From NCBI GenBank assembly GCA_035295125.1, contig DATGJP010000050.1, positions 1 to 64,000 of the forward strand: 64,000 bases of DNA. Reading direction: 5' to 3'. Source of the DNA: JAICMB01 sp035295125. GTDB taxonomy: Bacteria; Acidobacteriota; Terriglobia; Bryobacterales; Bryobacteraceae. Of this stretch, positions 44,101 to 52,171 are shown piece by piece. A program made the position numbers and the translations under genes. The notes under the pieces are model-generated. The model searched no databases and had not been told where the DNA came from. It saw only the letters and a list, made by a program, of their open reading frames with translations. The stretch's first letter is position 1. Every line of letters begins with the position of its first letter.

Positions 44101-44390
44101 AAAACGGAGGGCGCGGCAATCGCGGGGGCGGCAAGCCTACCCCGACTTTCGCGCTGCTCAATCGAGAACTAGGCTCGCTCGCTTCGACGGTCGACGAGGC
44201 CGACGTTGCGCCGACACCCGCGATGCAGACCGCCTACACCGATTACTGTCGCGAACTGACCAACGCCGTGAAAAGCTGGAACGACCTGCTGCAGCACGAT
44301 CTGCCCGCTGTGAACGAAGCTCTCGCGAATCAGCGACTGGCTGCCCTACCCAGCGCACCGCTGGCGGCGCCAGCATCCTGCTCGAACTAG
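41163..44390 (+). CDS. Secreted Asp-box (BNR/sortilin-like) propeller
   Basis: Exported 1075-aa protein. After a signal peptide (RFVASLLILGLAGASAQ) it carries about eleven Asp-box motifs, S/TxDxGxxW: for example SNDAGKTW, TTDGGKTW, SEDGGKTF, SMDGGKSW, TKDSGATW and THDYGKTW. This indicates one or two large propellers of the VPS10/sortilin or BNR type up to about residue 750. The last 300 residues have an Ig-like part and a helical part (QQFDLEKKVIDLVTASYDF). No sialidase catalytic set is evident. The start is ATG at 41163, or GTG at 41178, which overlaps the upstream stop as GTGA. Four bases separate it from the next gene. Confidence 0.85.
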   Translation: MVDHSVRFVASLLILGLAGASAQQFDPALYNGMRWRQIGPFRAGRVTAAAGIPGNAAVYYMGTPGGGVWKTVDGGVVWNPVFDQIPVSSIGAIAVAPSNPSIVYVGTGDVSNVGGSVNEGNGVYRSNDAGKTWQHVGLDETEHIGNLWVDARNPDVVIVAALGRTYAKSTERGVFKTTDGGKTWRKVLYKDDVTGAVDLAFASDNPKIGLAAMWVHYVQPAAARNQIDAMGGAAIYKTTDGGDTWTEVKSPGLPTGRLGRIGVAVAPGGQRAFAIIAGNGGAAGLYRTDDSGANWHKSTPDPRIQGSGYFSRVFLDPHNPDVVYVAQTSLYRSEDGGKTFSSYKGAPGGDDNHALWIDPTNSDRMIMASDQGATISMDGGKSWSSWYNQPTGQIYHMSTDNRFPYWVYGTQQDSGSVATLSRGDYGEITFMDWDPIGGYEFGYIVPDPLNPNRVFAGGPGRGLVRIDRSNRQVVNVSPSVVRDNEYRMAMNPPLAFSPHDSHLFYEGAQYLLETRDAGVHWKAISPDLTKRPDAQVRPPQPQTEEEPTPDSQPKKPKVREEEVTVRPPDRSAINTFSLSPATNGVIWAGTTNGLIQVTKDSGATWQNVSPPGLSQYSQISIIEAGRFDAATAYAAIDRHEENDFQPHFVRTHDYGKTWTEISTGIPGRSFARVVREDPARKGLLYAGTETAAYVSFDDGDHWNPLQLNMPTTSVRDLEIHGNDLVAATYGRAFWVLDDLAPLRQARDVGRAQTYLYKPDKALRTRRDLNQDTPIPPEMPAGQNPPDGAVIDYYLASAPPADVTLAIYDSAGQLVRELSSKPGAASTEPPPNVPDYWLARPAYPTAQAGMNRFIWDLRSSAPLVLRHEYPIAALYGNTPGLPLGEQVVPGKYEVRLTANGRTIKQPLEVGMDPRVDVSDTALKQQFDLEKKVIDLVTASYDFYHQASLLREALAVAQKKAPAAEAALKDFDQKAVKIQGTENGGRGNRGGGKPTPTFALLNRELGSLASTVDEADVAPTPAMQTAYTDYCRELTNAVKSWNDLLQHDLPAVNEALANQRLAALPSAPLAAPASCSN

Positions 44391-44394
44391 TAAC

Positions 44395-45645
44395 ATGCAC
44401 ATAGATATGTTTCGCTGGAGTATCGCACTCCTGCTGCTTCCGCTATCGCTGGCAGCTGAGACGGGATACCGGGCCGGCGTCGCCCGCATTGACATTACTC
44501 CGCCCATCGGACATCCCATGGGCGGCTATTCCGAACGTAAGGGACCTGCAACGGGCACCCACGATCCCCTCTACGCGACGGTGCTGGTCATCGAATCAGG
44601 AGACAACTCCATCGCGTTCGTCACCTGCGACCTGCGTTCGTTCGTCTCAACGCGGGTTGGCGATCTGGCGCGCGAGCGTTATGGCGTTAAGACAACGATC
44701 ATCAGCGTTTCGCACACGCATTCCGGTCCCGTTACATGGGAGCTGCACTCCTCCTGGTACCCGCAGGCCGAAGACAAAATGGTGGAGGCCATCGGCAAGG
44801 CGAAAAGTGAGATGTTTCCCGCTACGTTCGCCATGTCCACAGGTCACGATTATCTCGGCTTCAATCGCCGCAAGATCGTCGACGGCCGCGGAAAGATGTG
44901 GTGGCGCAATGCCGACAAGCTGCCATCGCATCCGCTCGATCCGGCTGTCAATGTTTTCCAGGTAAAGGACGACGGCGGTAAAGTGCGTGCCGTGCTCGTG
45001 AATTTCGCTTGTCATCCATCAGTCCTGGGACCCGATAATCTGCAATACTCCGCCGATTACCCCGGCGCTATGAAACGCTACGTGGAGTCCCAGATTCCCA
45101 GCGCGCTTTGTTTGTTCATCCAGGGCGGGGCAGGTGACATCAACCCGTATCGCGACAAGGAACCGGTTGCGGGCCAGGGCTTCCAGGCCGTTCAGGAGAT
45201 GGGCGAAGAGCTCGGCAAGACAGTGATGTCGACTCTGGGCCGCACCCGCCCGGTCTCGGGCGCATTGAAGACCTACTCCGAGGTCATCGAAGTGAAGAAC
45301 CGCTGGAAACCCTCCGAGAACATGCCGGTCGGTTGGACCGCCGGCACATTCGGCGATTCGGTCTGCTTCCTCGCTTTGCCCGGCGAGCCTTTTGTCGAGC
45401 ACCAGGTCACTTTCCGTGAGAAATCCGAATGCACGGACGCGATGCTCTTCGGTTATTCGTATTCTGCGGGCGGTGTTTGGGCTGGCTACATCCCCACGAT
45501 CCTCGCGTCTGTCCAAGGCGGTTACGGTGCCGACTACAACACCACCGTTGAAGTCGGGACCGGCGAGCGGCTCATCGATAGAGGAGTGATCAAAATATTC
45601 CAAATGCGCGGTCTGTTGAAGGATTTGCCCGATCCGAGGTACTAA
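44395..45645 (+). CDS. Neutral-ceramidase-family hydrolase-like protein 1
   Basis: Exported 416-aa protein of the PF04734 neutral/alkaline ceramidase N-terminal family. Zinc-ligand motifs are present: SHTHSGP, NFACHPSVLGPDN and LPGEPFVEH. The loop that holds the catalytic serine in Pseudomonas ceramidase (GDVSPN) reads GDINPY here, so the serine is replaced and true ceramidase activity is doubtful. It also lacks the C-terminal domain of ceramidases. Start ATG 44395; a second in-frame ATG at 44407 sits closer to the signal peptide. The stop overlaps the next start by one base. The next gene is a paralog, so this is a tandem duplication within the operon. Confidence 0.85.
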   Translation: MHIDMFRWSIALLLLPLSLAAETGYRAGVARIDITPPIGHPMGGYSERKGPATGTHDPLYATVLVIESGDNSIAFVTCDLRSFVSTRVGDLARERYGVKTTIISVSHTHSGPVTWELHSSWYPQAEDKMVEAIGKAKSEMFPATFAMSTGHDYLGFNRRKIVDGRGKMWWRNADKLPSHPLDPAVNVFQVKDDGGKVRAVLVNFACHPSVLGPDNLQYSADYPGAMKRYVESQIPSALCLFIQGGAGDINPYRDKEPVAGQGFQAVQEMGEELGKTVMSTLGRTRPVSGALKTYSEVIEVKNRWKPSENMPVGWTAGTFGDSVCFLALPGEPFVEHQVTFREKSECTDAMLFGYSYSAGGVWAGYIPTILASVQGGYGADYNTTVEVGTGERLIDRGVIKIFQMRGLLKDLPDPRY

Positions 45646-46961
45646 TGCGAAAACTCATTCTTCTTACCGTTGCCGGCGCAGCTCTGCTGAGCGGCGCTGA
45701 GTTTCGCGCTGGTGTCGCGAAGGCCGACCTCGATCCGCCGACGGGCATCCCGATGGCTGGGTACGCCGTGCGCTATTCGAAAGGAACGCTCGATCCCGTG
45801 GAAGCGCGCGTCCTCGCGCTTTCCGATGGCAAGCGAACCATCGCCATCGTCACGCTCGATCTCTGCTTCCCCTTCGATCCGCCCGTGATGGCCGATATCC
45901 GCTCGCGGGTGCAGGGCACGGTCGACGAAGTTGTATTCCACGCCTCGCACACGCACTCCGGTCCGACGTACGCTGCGGCGCCCGAAGCGGTCCAGCACGC
46001 GATTCCCCGAGTGGTCGAAGCGATTCAGACTGCCGCTCACAACCTCGTGCCCGCGCGAATCGGAAACGGCTTGGGACAGGCCTACATTGGATTCAATCGA
46101 CGCTACGTGCGGACGGACGGCTCCGTGCAGATGTTCTGGCGCAATGAGCCGAAGGTGACTTCAACGTTTCCGGTCGATCCCACGGTCGGAGTAATCCGGG
46201 TCGACCGGACCGATGGAACGCCGCTGGCGATCCTCGTGCACTACTCCTGCCATCCCGTCGTTCTGGGTCCGGACAATCTCGACTACTCGCCCGACTATCC
46301 CGGCGAAATGCGGCGCTACATCGAGCAGGAGATGGGTAGCAATGCGATGGCGTTCTTCCTGCAAGGCACGCCCGGCGATATCAACCCGTATTTCGACAAG
46401 ACCCCGCTCCGTGAAGACGCGATCAACGTGATGAAGGAGACCGGCCGCAAACTCGGCGCCGAAGCCGTCCGCGTCGCCCGCACCATCAGGACCGAAGCGC
46501 CCGCCAAGCCTCAGATTCAGACGAAGACGGTCACGCTGACGGTAGCCAATCGCTGGGACACCGAAAAGCTGAAAGCTGCTCTGAGCGAGCAATATCACCT
46601 TGAAGCGTCACGAGCCGGCCGGCTCCTCGCCGAGAACATGCAGCTACCGGTGACCACGATCCTCCTGAACCAGAACCTCGCCTTCGTGGGAATGCCTGGC
46701 GAACCCTTTGTCGAATTTGGCATGCAGCTAAGAGCCAAAAGCCCGCTGCCGAACTCATTTCTGATCGGCTACACGAACGGGTATTTCGCCTACTTCCCGA
46801 CCATCGCCGCTGCCGCGCGCGGAGGCTACGGAGCCAACTCAACGGTGAATCCGACCGAAGTCGGAACTGGCGAGCGCATGCTGAACACCGGCTTGATCTC
46901 GATATATGAACTGCTCGGCAAGCTATCCGATAAACCCAACCACGCTCGGGAAGGCCTGTAG
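45645..46961 (+). CDS. Neutral-ceramidase-family hydrolase-like protein 2
   Basis: Exported 438-aa paralog of the preceding gene, sharing the layout FRAGVAKADLDPPTGIPMAGY, SHTHSGPTY, SCHPVVLGPDNLDYSPDYPGEM and MPGEPFVEF. The serine loop again reads GDINPY (QGTPGDINPYFD). The signal peptide is RKLILLTVAGAALLSGA. It differs by a helical segment near residues 290-330 (TEKLKAALSEQYHLEASRAG). Both copies keep the metal ligands, so a metal-dependent hydrolase role is likely, but the substrate is unknown. It ends the operon and is followed by a mixed repeat. Confidence 0.85.
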   Translation: MRKLILLTVAGAALLSGAEFRAGVAKADLDPPTGIPMAGYAVRYSKGTLDPVEARVLALSDGKRTIAIVTLDLCFPFDPPVMADIRSRVQGTVDEVVFHASHTHSGPTYAAAPEAVQHAIPRVVEAIQTAAHNLVPARIGNGLGQAYIGFNRRYVRTDGSVQMFWRNEPKVTSTFPVDPTVGVIRVDRTDGTPLAILVHYSCHPVVLGPDNLDYSPDYPGEMRRYIEQEMGSNAMAFFLQGTPGDINPYFDKTPLREDAINVMKETGRKLGAEAVRVARTIRTEAPAKPQIQTKTVTLTVANRWDTEKLKAALSEQYHLEASRAGRLLAENMQLPVTTILLNQNLAFVGMPGEPFVEFGMQLRAKSPLPNSFLIGYTNGYFAYFPTIAAAARGGYGANSTVNPTEVGTGERMLNTGLISIYELLGKLSDKPNHAREGL

Positions 46962-47026
46962 ACAGCTATCGCCAACCGAGCATGGAGGCTGCGGAAAATG
47001 ACGCAGCTTTCGTCGAGCGCCGTAAG

Positions 47027-47095
47027 GCAGGTTTTCAACCTGCAGCGGGTTTTCACCCCGCTAATGCCCAGGGGAAACCGCCTGCTCCACCTTGT
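47027..47095. repeat. Family B hairpins joined to family A half
   Basis: GCAGGTT-TTC-AACCTGC (47027-47043), then GCGGGTTTTCACCCCGC (47045-47061), and directly after it a minus-strand family A arm (GGGGAAACCGCCTGCTCCACC, 47073-47093). The element lies between convergent genes. It shows that families A and B are often neighbours. Confidence 0.7.
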
Positions 47096-47104
47096 CGCCC
47101 GCGG

Positions 47105-48061
47105 CTACTTCAAAGCAACGGCGCTCACCTCATAGATGTTCCCCATCCCATTAAGCGTCGAGGTGAGCCCCCGCCTGATCTCAGACCAGGCCATCCTTCG
47201 AAGCGGTCGATAGGTCGCGAACCCCCGTTCGCTTGCGAAGAAAAAGCGGCGCCCATCGCTCGAAAAAGCCGGCCACGACTCGGCGCCCCCGCTGTTGATC
47301 GGAGCGCCGCAATTGCGAGCTGGCGTCCACGCACCATTCTTGCGGAAGCTGACGTACAGATCGCCGTGCGCGTACTTGCGGTGGATCCCAATCATCTCAT
47401 CCTCGCGCCCGCCGGCCGTGAACACCAGGGTGCTCTCGTCGGGAGAAATCGCGGGGTGCACTTCAGGGCCATTTGTATTGATCGCCTCACCCAGATTCTC
47501 GACAGTTTTGTACGCTCCGTCTTCCAGGTTCGAACGGTAGATATCGAACGATCCCGCCCCGCCTTGCCGGCTGGACGCGAAATACAACGTCCCGTTCGCC
47601 GCAACCGACACCCCGTATTCCTGAGCCGGCGAATTAATTGGGGCGGGAAGGGCATGCGCCTCGCTCCAACCGGTCGCCGTGCGGTCGACATACCAGATGT
47701 TGAAATCATGCTTCGTGGTGTCGCCGTTGGGACGATCTGAGATGAAGTACAGTCGAGACCCGTCGGGTGCTAACGACGGACCCATGTCGTGAAATTCCCC
47801 GGAAAACGGCGCGATCTCCGGTTGAGCCCAATGTCCCTCGGTGTCGAAATGTGTCCAGCATATGATTCGCATGGGATCGCCTACAGTCGCCGGCGAGCTC
47901 CTGCCGAAGAACGCGGTCCTGCCGTCGGGCGTCATGGCAAATCCGAATTCATCGCTGGCCGTCGAGATGACACCTTCACCGACAAGTTTCGCGTCGCCAG
48001 ACCTTCCCGCCGCAAGACTCAACACCGCAAATATCAAAGCCACCGCTGCGAGAACTCTCAC
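47105..48061 (-). CDS. Secreted PD40/TolB-like propeller protein B
   Basis: Exported 318-aa propeller. The start is GTG at 48061, overlapping the upstream stop as GTGA (48061-48058). It gives a signal peptide (RVLAAVALIFAVLSLAAG); the longer frame to 48283 is ignored. WD40-like PD40 blades recur: MGPSLAPDGSRLYFISDRPNGD, YGVSVAANGTLYFASSRQGG and PAISPDESTLVFTAGGREDE. It is a paralog of the upstream gene, with shared stretches such as EGVIST..DEFG, PEIAPFSG and ATGWSE. No catalytic residues. It is the last gene of a coupled three-gene unit headed by the M13 peptidase. Confidence 0.8.
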   Translation of the reverse strand: MRVLAAVALIFAVLSLAAGRSGDAKLVGEGVISTASDEFGFAMTPDGRTAFFGRSSPATVGDPMRIICWTHFDTEGHWAQPEIAPFSGEFHDMGPSLAPDGSRLYFISDRPNGDTTKHDFNIWYVDRTATGWSEAHALPAPINSPAQEYGVSVAANGTLYFASSRQGGAGSFDIYRSNLEDGAYKTVENLGEAINTNGPEVHPAISPDESTLVFTAGGREDEMIGIHRKYAHGDLYVSFRKNGAWTPARNCGAPINSGGAESWPAFSSDGRRFFFASERGFATYRPLRRMAWSEIRRGLTSTLNGMGNIYEVSAVALK

Positions 48062-49035
48062 CGTTTTTCTCCCAATCCAATTGCGGTGAGGTCGATTTGA
48101 TAGATGTTGCCCCAGCCGTTCACGGTGCTTCGTTCGTGCGCAATCAGATCGCGATAGTTCTCCGGCTTTTCGAACCCCCGCTCGCTGGACCAAAAAAGGT
48201 ACTTCCCGTCGGGTGAAAAACGCGGACTGTAATCTCTCGCCGCGGTATTGATCTTCGGTCCGAGATTGCGCGGTTCCGTCCATTCTCCGTTCTTCTGGTC
48301 GCTGACATAAATGTCGAAACTGCCGTAGCCGTCCTTGCGGCCCAAAGGAACCAGGAAAAGAAAACTCTCATCCGGCGCCACCAGAACCTCCAGAGACCAA
48401 TTCTCGGGGCCGTTAACGGAACCCTTGAGCTTTTCCGCGGGTTGGTATCTTCCATTGACGAGCCGCGATCGGTAGATAGCGAGGCCCGCGCGTCCGCCCT
48501 CGCGCCCGGAAACAAAATAGAGCGTGCCGTTCGCGGCAAGCGAGGCGAAGGTTTCGTCCTGACCGCTGTTAATCGCCTCGTCCAGATGCCGCGGCTCGCT
48601 CCACCCGGTAGCCGTCTTATCGACCATCCAAATATCGAAATCCTGATCTTTCTTCGGGTGGCCCGGAACCGGCCGGTCGGAAGCGAAGACCATCTTCGAA
48701 CCATCCGGCGACACGACCGCATCGAAGTCCCAGTACTGTCCCGAGAATGGCGCGATCTCCGGCTCCGTCCATCGCCCGTCCCGGAACGTCGACATGCAAA
48801 TGAAGTAGAAATTGCTTCGAGGCACGCTGCGGTTGAAGAAAACCGTTCTGCCGTCCTTCGTGAACGTGAGCCCGAACTCGTCGAAAGGCGTCGAAATCAC
48901 CCCTTCGGCGAAGAGCTTTGGTTCGGTCATCGGCTGATCCGATGCGTAGGGATGCGAATCCCGGCCCGCCGAGAGGCTCAACAGACAGGCGGCAACGAAA
49001 ATCCCGAACCGCGGCCACCTCGACCTCAACAGCAT
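48058..49035 (-). CDS. Secreted PD40/TolB-like propeller protein A
   Basis: Exported 325-aa propeller. The ATG at 49035 overlaps the M13 peptidase stop as TGATG. It is followed by the signal peptide (LLRSRWPRFGIFVAACLLSLSAG). PD40 blades include FDAVVSPDGSKMVFASDRPV and YSPRFSPDGKYLFWSSERGF. It is clearly paralogous to the next gene along the whole mature length, so the pair arose by tandem duplication. TolB-type propellers bind peptides or other proteins; here a link to the coupled peptidase is plausible but unproven. Confidence 0.8.
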   Translation of the reverse strand: MLLRSRWPRFGIFVAACLLSLSAGRDSHPYASDQPMTEPKLFAEGVISTPFDEFGLTFTKDGRTVFFNRSVPRSNFYFICMSTFRDGRWTEPEIAPFSGQYWDFDAVVSPDGSKMVFASDRPVPGHPKKDQDFDIWMVDKTATGWSEPRHLDEAINSGQDETFASLAANGTLYFVSGREGGRAGLAIYRSRLVNGRYQPAEKLKGSVNGPENWSLEVLVAPDESFLFLVPLGRKDGYGSFDIYVSDQKNGEWTEPRNLGPKINTAARDYSPRFSPDGKYLFWSSERGFEKPENYRDLIAHERSTVNGWGNIYQIDLTAIGLGEKR

Positions 49036-51053
49036 CACCAAACGCGGCATGTTGGCACCCGGACCATCGGCTGCCCGGTGGAGCATCCGAACGCCTTCTG
49101 GAATTCAGGCATATTCTGCACGGTTCCGTTCACGCGGAATTTTGCGGGGGAGTGTTCGTCAGTCAGCGTCACGTTGCGGGCCGTCTCGTCGCGCATTGCC
49201 TGACACCAGGATTGTCCGAAGGCCATGAAGAAGCGCTGCTCGGGAGTGAGTCCGTTCGCGTCGCGCTGCTCGCGGGCGCCGGGTGTCCGGTCCAGCAGCC
49301 GTTCCAGTGTGCGATAGGCGATGCGCATACCGCCGTTGTCGGCAATGTTCTCTCCCAGGGTGAGTTGGCCGTTGCCCTTCATCCCGGGCGCAAAATCAAA
49401 GCCGCCGTACTCATCAATAAAGCACTGCGCGCGCTGTTGGAAAGTGCGATCATCCGCCGCCGTCCACCAGTCGCGCAGGTTGCCATCGGCATCGTATTGG
49501 CGGCCATGATTGTCATAACCATGCGTCAGTTCGTGGCCGATAATGATACCGATTGCGCCAAGGTTTTGGGCGTCATCCGCCGTGACGCTGAAGAGGGGTT
49601 TCTGCAGGATTCCAGCGGGGAAGTTGATACTGTTAGTCGGCGGCTGGTATTCAGCATTTACCGTGGGAGGCGTCATATCCCACTCGCCTGGGTCTACAGG
49701 CTTTCCAATTTTCGCGAGTTCGCGCGCGACGGCGAACGCATCCAAGCGCAGCGAATCGCCTGAAAAGTCATCACGTGTGATTTTGACGTGGGAGTAGTCG
49801 ATCCAGTGCTCGGGATACCCGATCTTCCTTGTGAGCTTCTTGAGCTTGAGGAGCGCCTGGGATTTCGTGGCATCCGACATCCACGAAAGTTCCCGGATGT
49901 TCTCATCGAGTGAGACCTGAAGCTCCGACATTAATGTCAGGATTCGTTCTTTCGACCCCGCCCCGAAGCTCTTGGCCACGAAGGCTTGTCCAAGAGCCTC
50001 GCCAAGCCGGTCGTCAGTTGATGTCGTGCAGCGCCACCAACGCGGCTTTAGAGCCGGAACGCCGTTGAGAGTCTTGCCGTAGAAATCAAAGCTCCGGTCG
50101 ACGAATTTCGCCGGCAATTGGGAGGCGACATCGGCCAGCAGCCTCCACCGCAGGTAAGCCTTGACCGCGTCGAGATTGCTTTCCTGCAGCACGGGATCCA
50201 AGGCGGTGAGGTATTCCGGGGCGCGAACGTTCACCACCCGAAACTCAGGCATCTTCACCGCGCGAAAATAAGCCCGCCAGTCAAAGTGGGGCATTAAGGC
50301 CGCAAGTTGATCGAGCGTCAGCTTGTGACGGGTCTTCTGCGGATCGATCTGGTCCTGCCGGTCGAGAGCCTTCTGCGCGATCGCCGTCTCCAGTTTCAGA
50401 ATCGCTTCCGCCTCGGCCGCGGCACGTTCCGGGGAATCGCCATACAGAGAGAGCATCGCGGTAATATGTGTCTGCAGTTTGTCTCGCAGCATGACCGAGC
50501 GTTCGTCCTGACGCACATAGTAGGCCCGGCCCGGCAGCGATAGCCCGATTTGACTGATATCGGCGGACGCCAACTTGGAATTGTCGTAGTCGGACTGCGA
50601 AGAGAGCGCCCAAAACGCGCCGACACCCTTGCGATGCAAGCTCACCAGGGCCGAGAGGAGGGATGCGCGCGAGTTCACCTTTTCGATCTGTTGCATGTCG
50701 GCATCGATGCTGGCGGTCCCTCTCTTTTCGATGCTGGCCTCGTCCATGCACGCCGCGTAGTAGTCTCCAATCTCCTGCTCAATCTTCGACCGCTCCGGCT
50801 TTGGGACCCGGGCACCTTCCAGAATCTCGTGCAGCGTAGCCGTGTTTCTCTCGAAAAGCTCGTCGGAGCGGCCCCATGAGGCGCGGTCGCTCGGGATCGG
50901 ATTCGCGGCCACCCAGGCGCTGCAGGCGTATTGGTAGAAATCTTCGCAAGGACCTGGCGAAGCAGCCGTACTCTCGCTCATCCCGGCGCTTGGTCCTTGG
51001 GCCAGCGCCAGAACAGGCAGGAATACCAGGAGAGGCCGAATGGTTCGCATCAT
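49035..51053 (-). CDS. M13-family (PepO/neprilysin) metallopeptidase
   Basis: Exported zinc endopeptidase of 672 aa. The start is the ATGATG at 51053 before the signal peptide (RTIRPLLVFLPVLALAQ). The family core begins PCEDFYQYACSAWVAANPIP. The zinc site is HELTH, H507 and H511 with E508 catalytic (IIGHELTHGYDNHG). The third ligand is E568 in LGENIADNGG. NAEYQPPTNSINFPAGILQ precedes it as usual. The C-terminus ends in CRVW, where family members normally end CxxW. M13 enzymes cleave short peptides in the periplasm or outside. It heads an operon with two PD40 propellers and is divergent from an AraC regulator. Confidence 0.92.
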   Translation of the reverse strand: MMRTIRPLLVFLPVLALAQGPSAGMSESTAASPGPCEDFYQYACSAWVAANPIPSDRASWGRSDELFERNTATLHEILEGARVPKPERSKIEQEIGDYYAACMDEASIEKRGTASIDADMQQIEKVNSRASLLSALVSLHRKGVGAFWALSSQSDYDNSKLASADISQIGLSLPGRAYYVRQDERSVMLRDKLQTHITAMLSLYGDSPERAAAEAEAILKLETAIAQKALDRQDQIDPQKTRHKLTLDQLAALMPHFDWRAYFRAVKMPEFRVVNVRAPEYLTALDPVLQESNLDAVKAYLRWRLLADVASQLPAKFVDRSFDFYGKTLNGVPALKPRWWRCTTSTDDRLGEALGQAFVAKSFGAGSKERILTLMSELQVSLDENIRELSWMSDATKSQALLKLKKLTRKIGYPEHWIDYSHVKITRDDFSGDSLRLDAFAVARELAKIGKPVDPGEWDMTPPTVNAEYQPPTNSINFPAGILQKPLFSVTADDAQNLGAIGIIIGHELTHGYDNHGRQYDADGNLRDWWTAADDRTFQQRAQCFIDEYGGFDFAPGMKGNGQLTLGENIADNGGMRIAYRTLERLLDRTPGAREQRDANGLTPEQRFFMAFGQSWCQAMRDETARNVTLTDEHSPAKFRVNGTVQNMPEFQKAFGCSTGQPMVRVPTCRVW

Positions 51054-51201
51054 TGTTCCAGAATGAGTCAGCCCATTCGTCCGAATCTTGGATAAAATTG
51101 CCCTGCTGCTGCCACCTTTATCGCTCAATAGGTTGCGAGCCAAGGCGGAGCGGCATTCAGGCCTGCCCTAACGGAGTCTCACGCGGTGCGTCGTTTCATT
51201 A

Positions 51202-52080
51202 ATGACTGGCCGGCCGGCTTCGGAAGCCATCCGATTCTCGATCGCTCGCAATGTAGGATGCATTGAATTGGTTCACGCGAGGTTTTGCCGGCGCGGTCTG
51301 CCGCCGCACTGGCACGACGAGTATAGCGTTGGCGTCAGCTTGCGCGGCGGGCTGGCTTTCGACTTCAGAGGAACCAAGCATTCCGCACCTTCGGGTGTGA
51401 TCAGTTGCCTGGCCCCCGGCGAGGTGCACAATGCGTATTCGGCGGGAGACGACGAATGGGAGTTCGTCTGCCTGCTAATCCCGGCCAATGCAGTCCAACA
51501 GATGCTTGGCGACATGGAATGCAGAACCGCGCTGCCCGACCTTCCGCGCCGCGTGGTGGCAGACCCTGGCATGGCCAATCGATTGGTGTCGTTATATGGG
51601 CACCTGACGGCCGGCAAAGATTCGCTGAAAAGGCAATCCATCAGCCTCGCGATTCTAGGCCAGTTCTTTGGCTGCTATTCGACGGCACAGGCTCCCAAGG
51701 CTCTCGCGGGAGCTGAGCACCAAGGAGTCCGGCGTGCCCGGGAGTTCATGCACGAACGTTATGGAGAGTCGATCACCCTAAGGCAACTCGCAGAGCACGC
51801 CGGGCTGAGCCCGTATTATTTTCTGCGTACTTTCCGAGCAGCCATCGGAATGACCCCGCATGCGTATCTAAACCAGATCCGCGTCGTGGCAGCGAAGCGC
51901 AAGCTTGCGGAAGGAGCGTCTCCGGCAGAGGCGGCTCTCGCCTGTGGTTTCTGCGATCAGAGCCACATGACCCGCCAGTTCAAGCGCACGGCCTGCGTGA
52001 CACCCGGCGACTATCAAGGGGCTTACCGGCGAGGCACATCTCCGGGCGGACCACTGATGTTGCCGATATCCCTCGATTGA
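51202..52080 (+). CDS. AraC-family transcriptional regulator
   Basis: Cytoplasmic regulator of 292 aa. The N-terminal cupin-like effector domain (LPPHWHDEYSVGVSLRGGLAF, then CLAPGEVHNAYSAGDDEWEF) is typical of AraC_binding regulators responding to a small molecule. The C-terminal pair of helix-turn-helix motifs starts at about residue 175 (ESITLRQLAEHAGLSPYYFLRTFRAAIGMTPHAYL) and ends with CGFCDQSHMTRQFKR. It is divergent from the M13 operon with 148 bp between starts, so that operon is its most likely target. It converges on the membrane protein gene at 52172. Confidence 0.9.
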   Translation: MTGRPASEAIRFSIARNVGCIELVHARFCRRGLPPHWHDEYSVGVSLRGGLAFDFRGTKHSAPSGVISCLAPGEVHNAYSAGDDEWEFVCLLIPANAVQQMLGDMECRTALPDLPRRVVADPGMANRLVSLYGHLTAGKDSLKRQSISLAILGQFFGCYSTAQAPKALAGAEHQGVRRAREFMHERYGESITLRQLAEHAGLSPYYFLRTFRAAIGMTPHAYLNQIRVVAAKRKLAEGASPAEAALACGFCDQSHMTRQFKRTACVTPGDYQGAYRRGTSPGGPLMLPISLD

Positions 52081-52171
52081 TTCTCCAATGTTCTTTGCCG
52101 TGGATCATTCCTGAATCCGAGCTCGGGGGGTTCACGTCCAGCTTCGACAGACCTCCGGCGTGGGTGTCTGT

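Noticed and set aside
43133..44404. 423-aa open frame inside the Asp-box propeller gene
   Set aside because: Arg/Ala-rich shadow frame of a verified gene.
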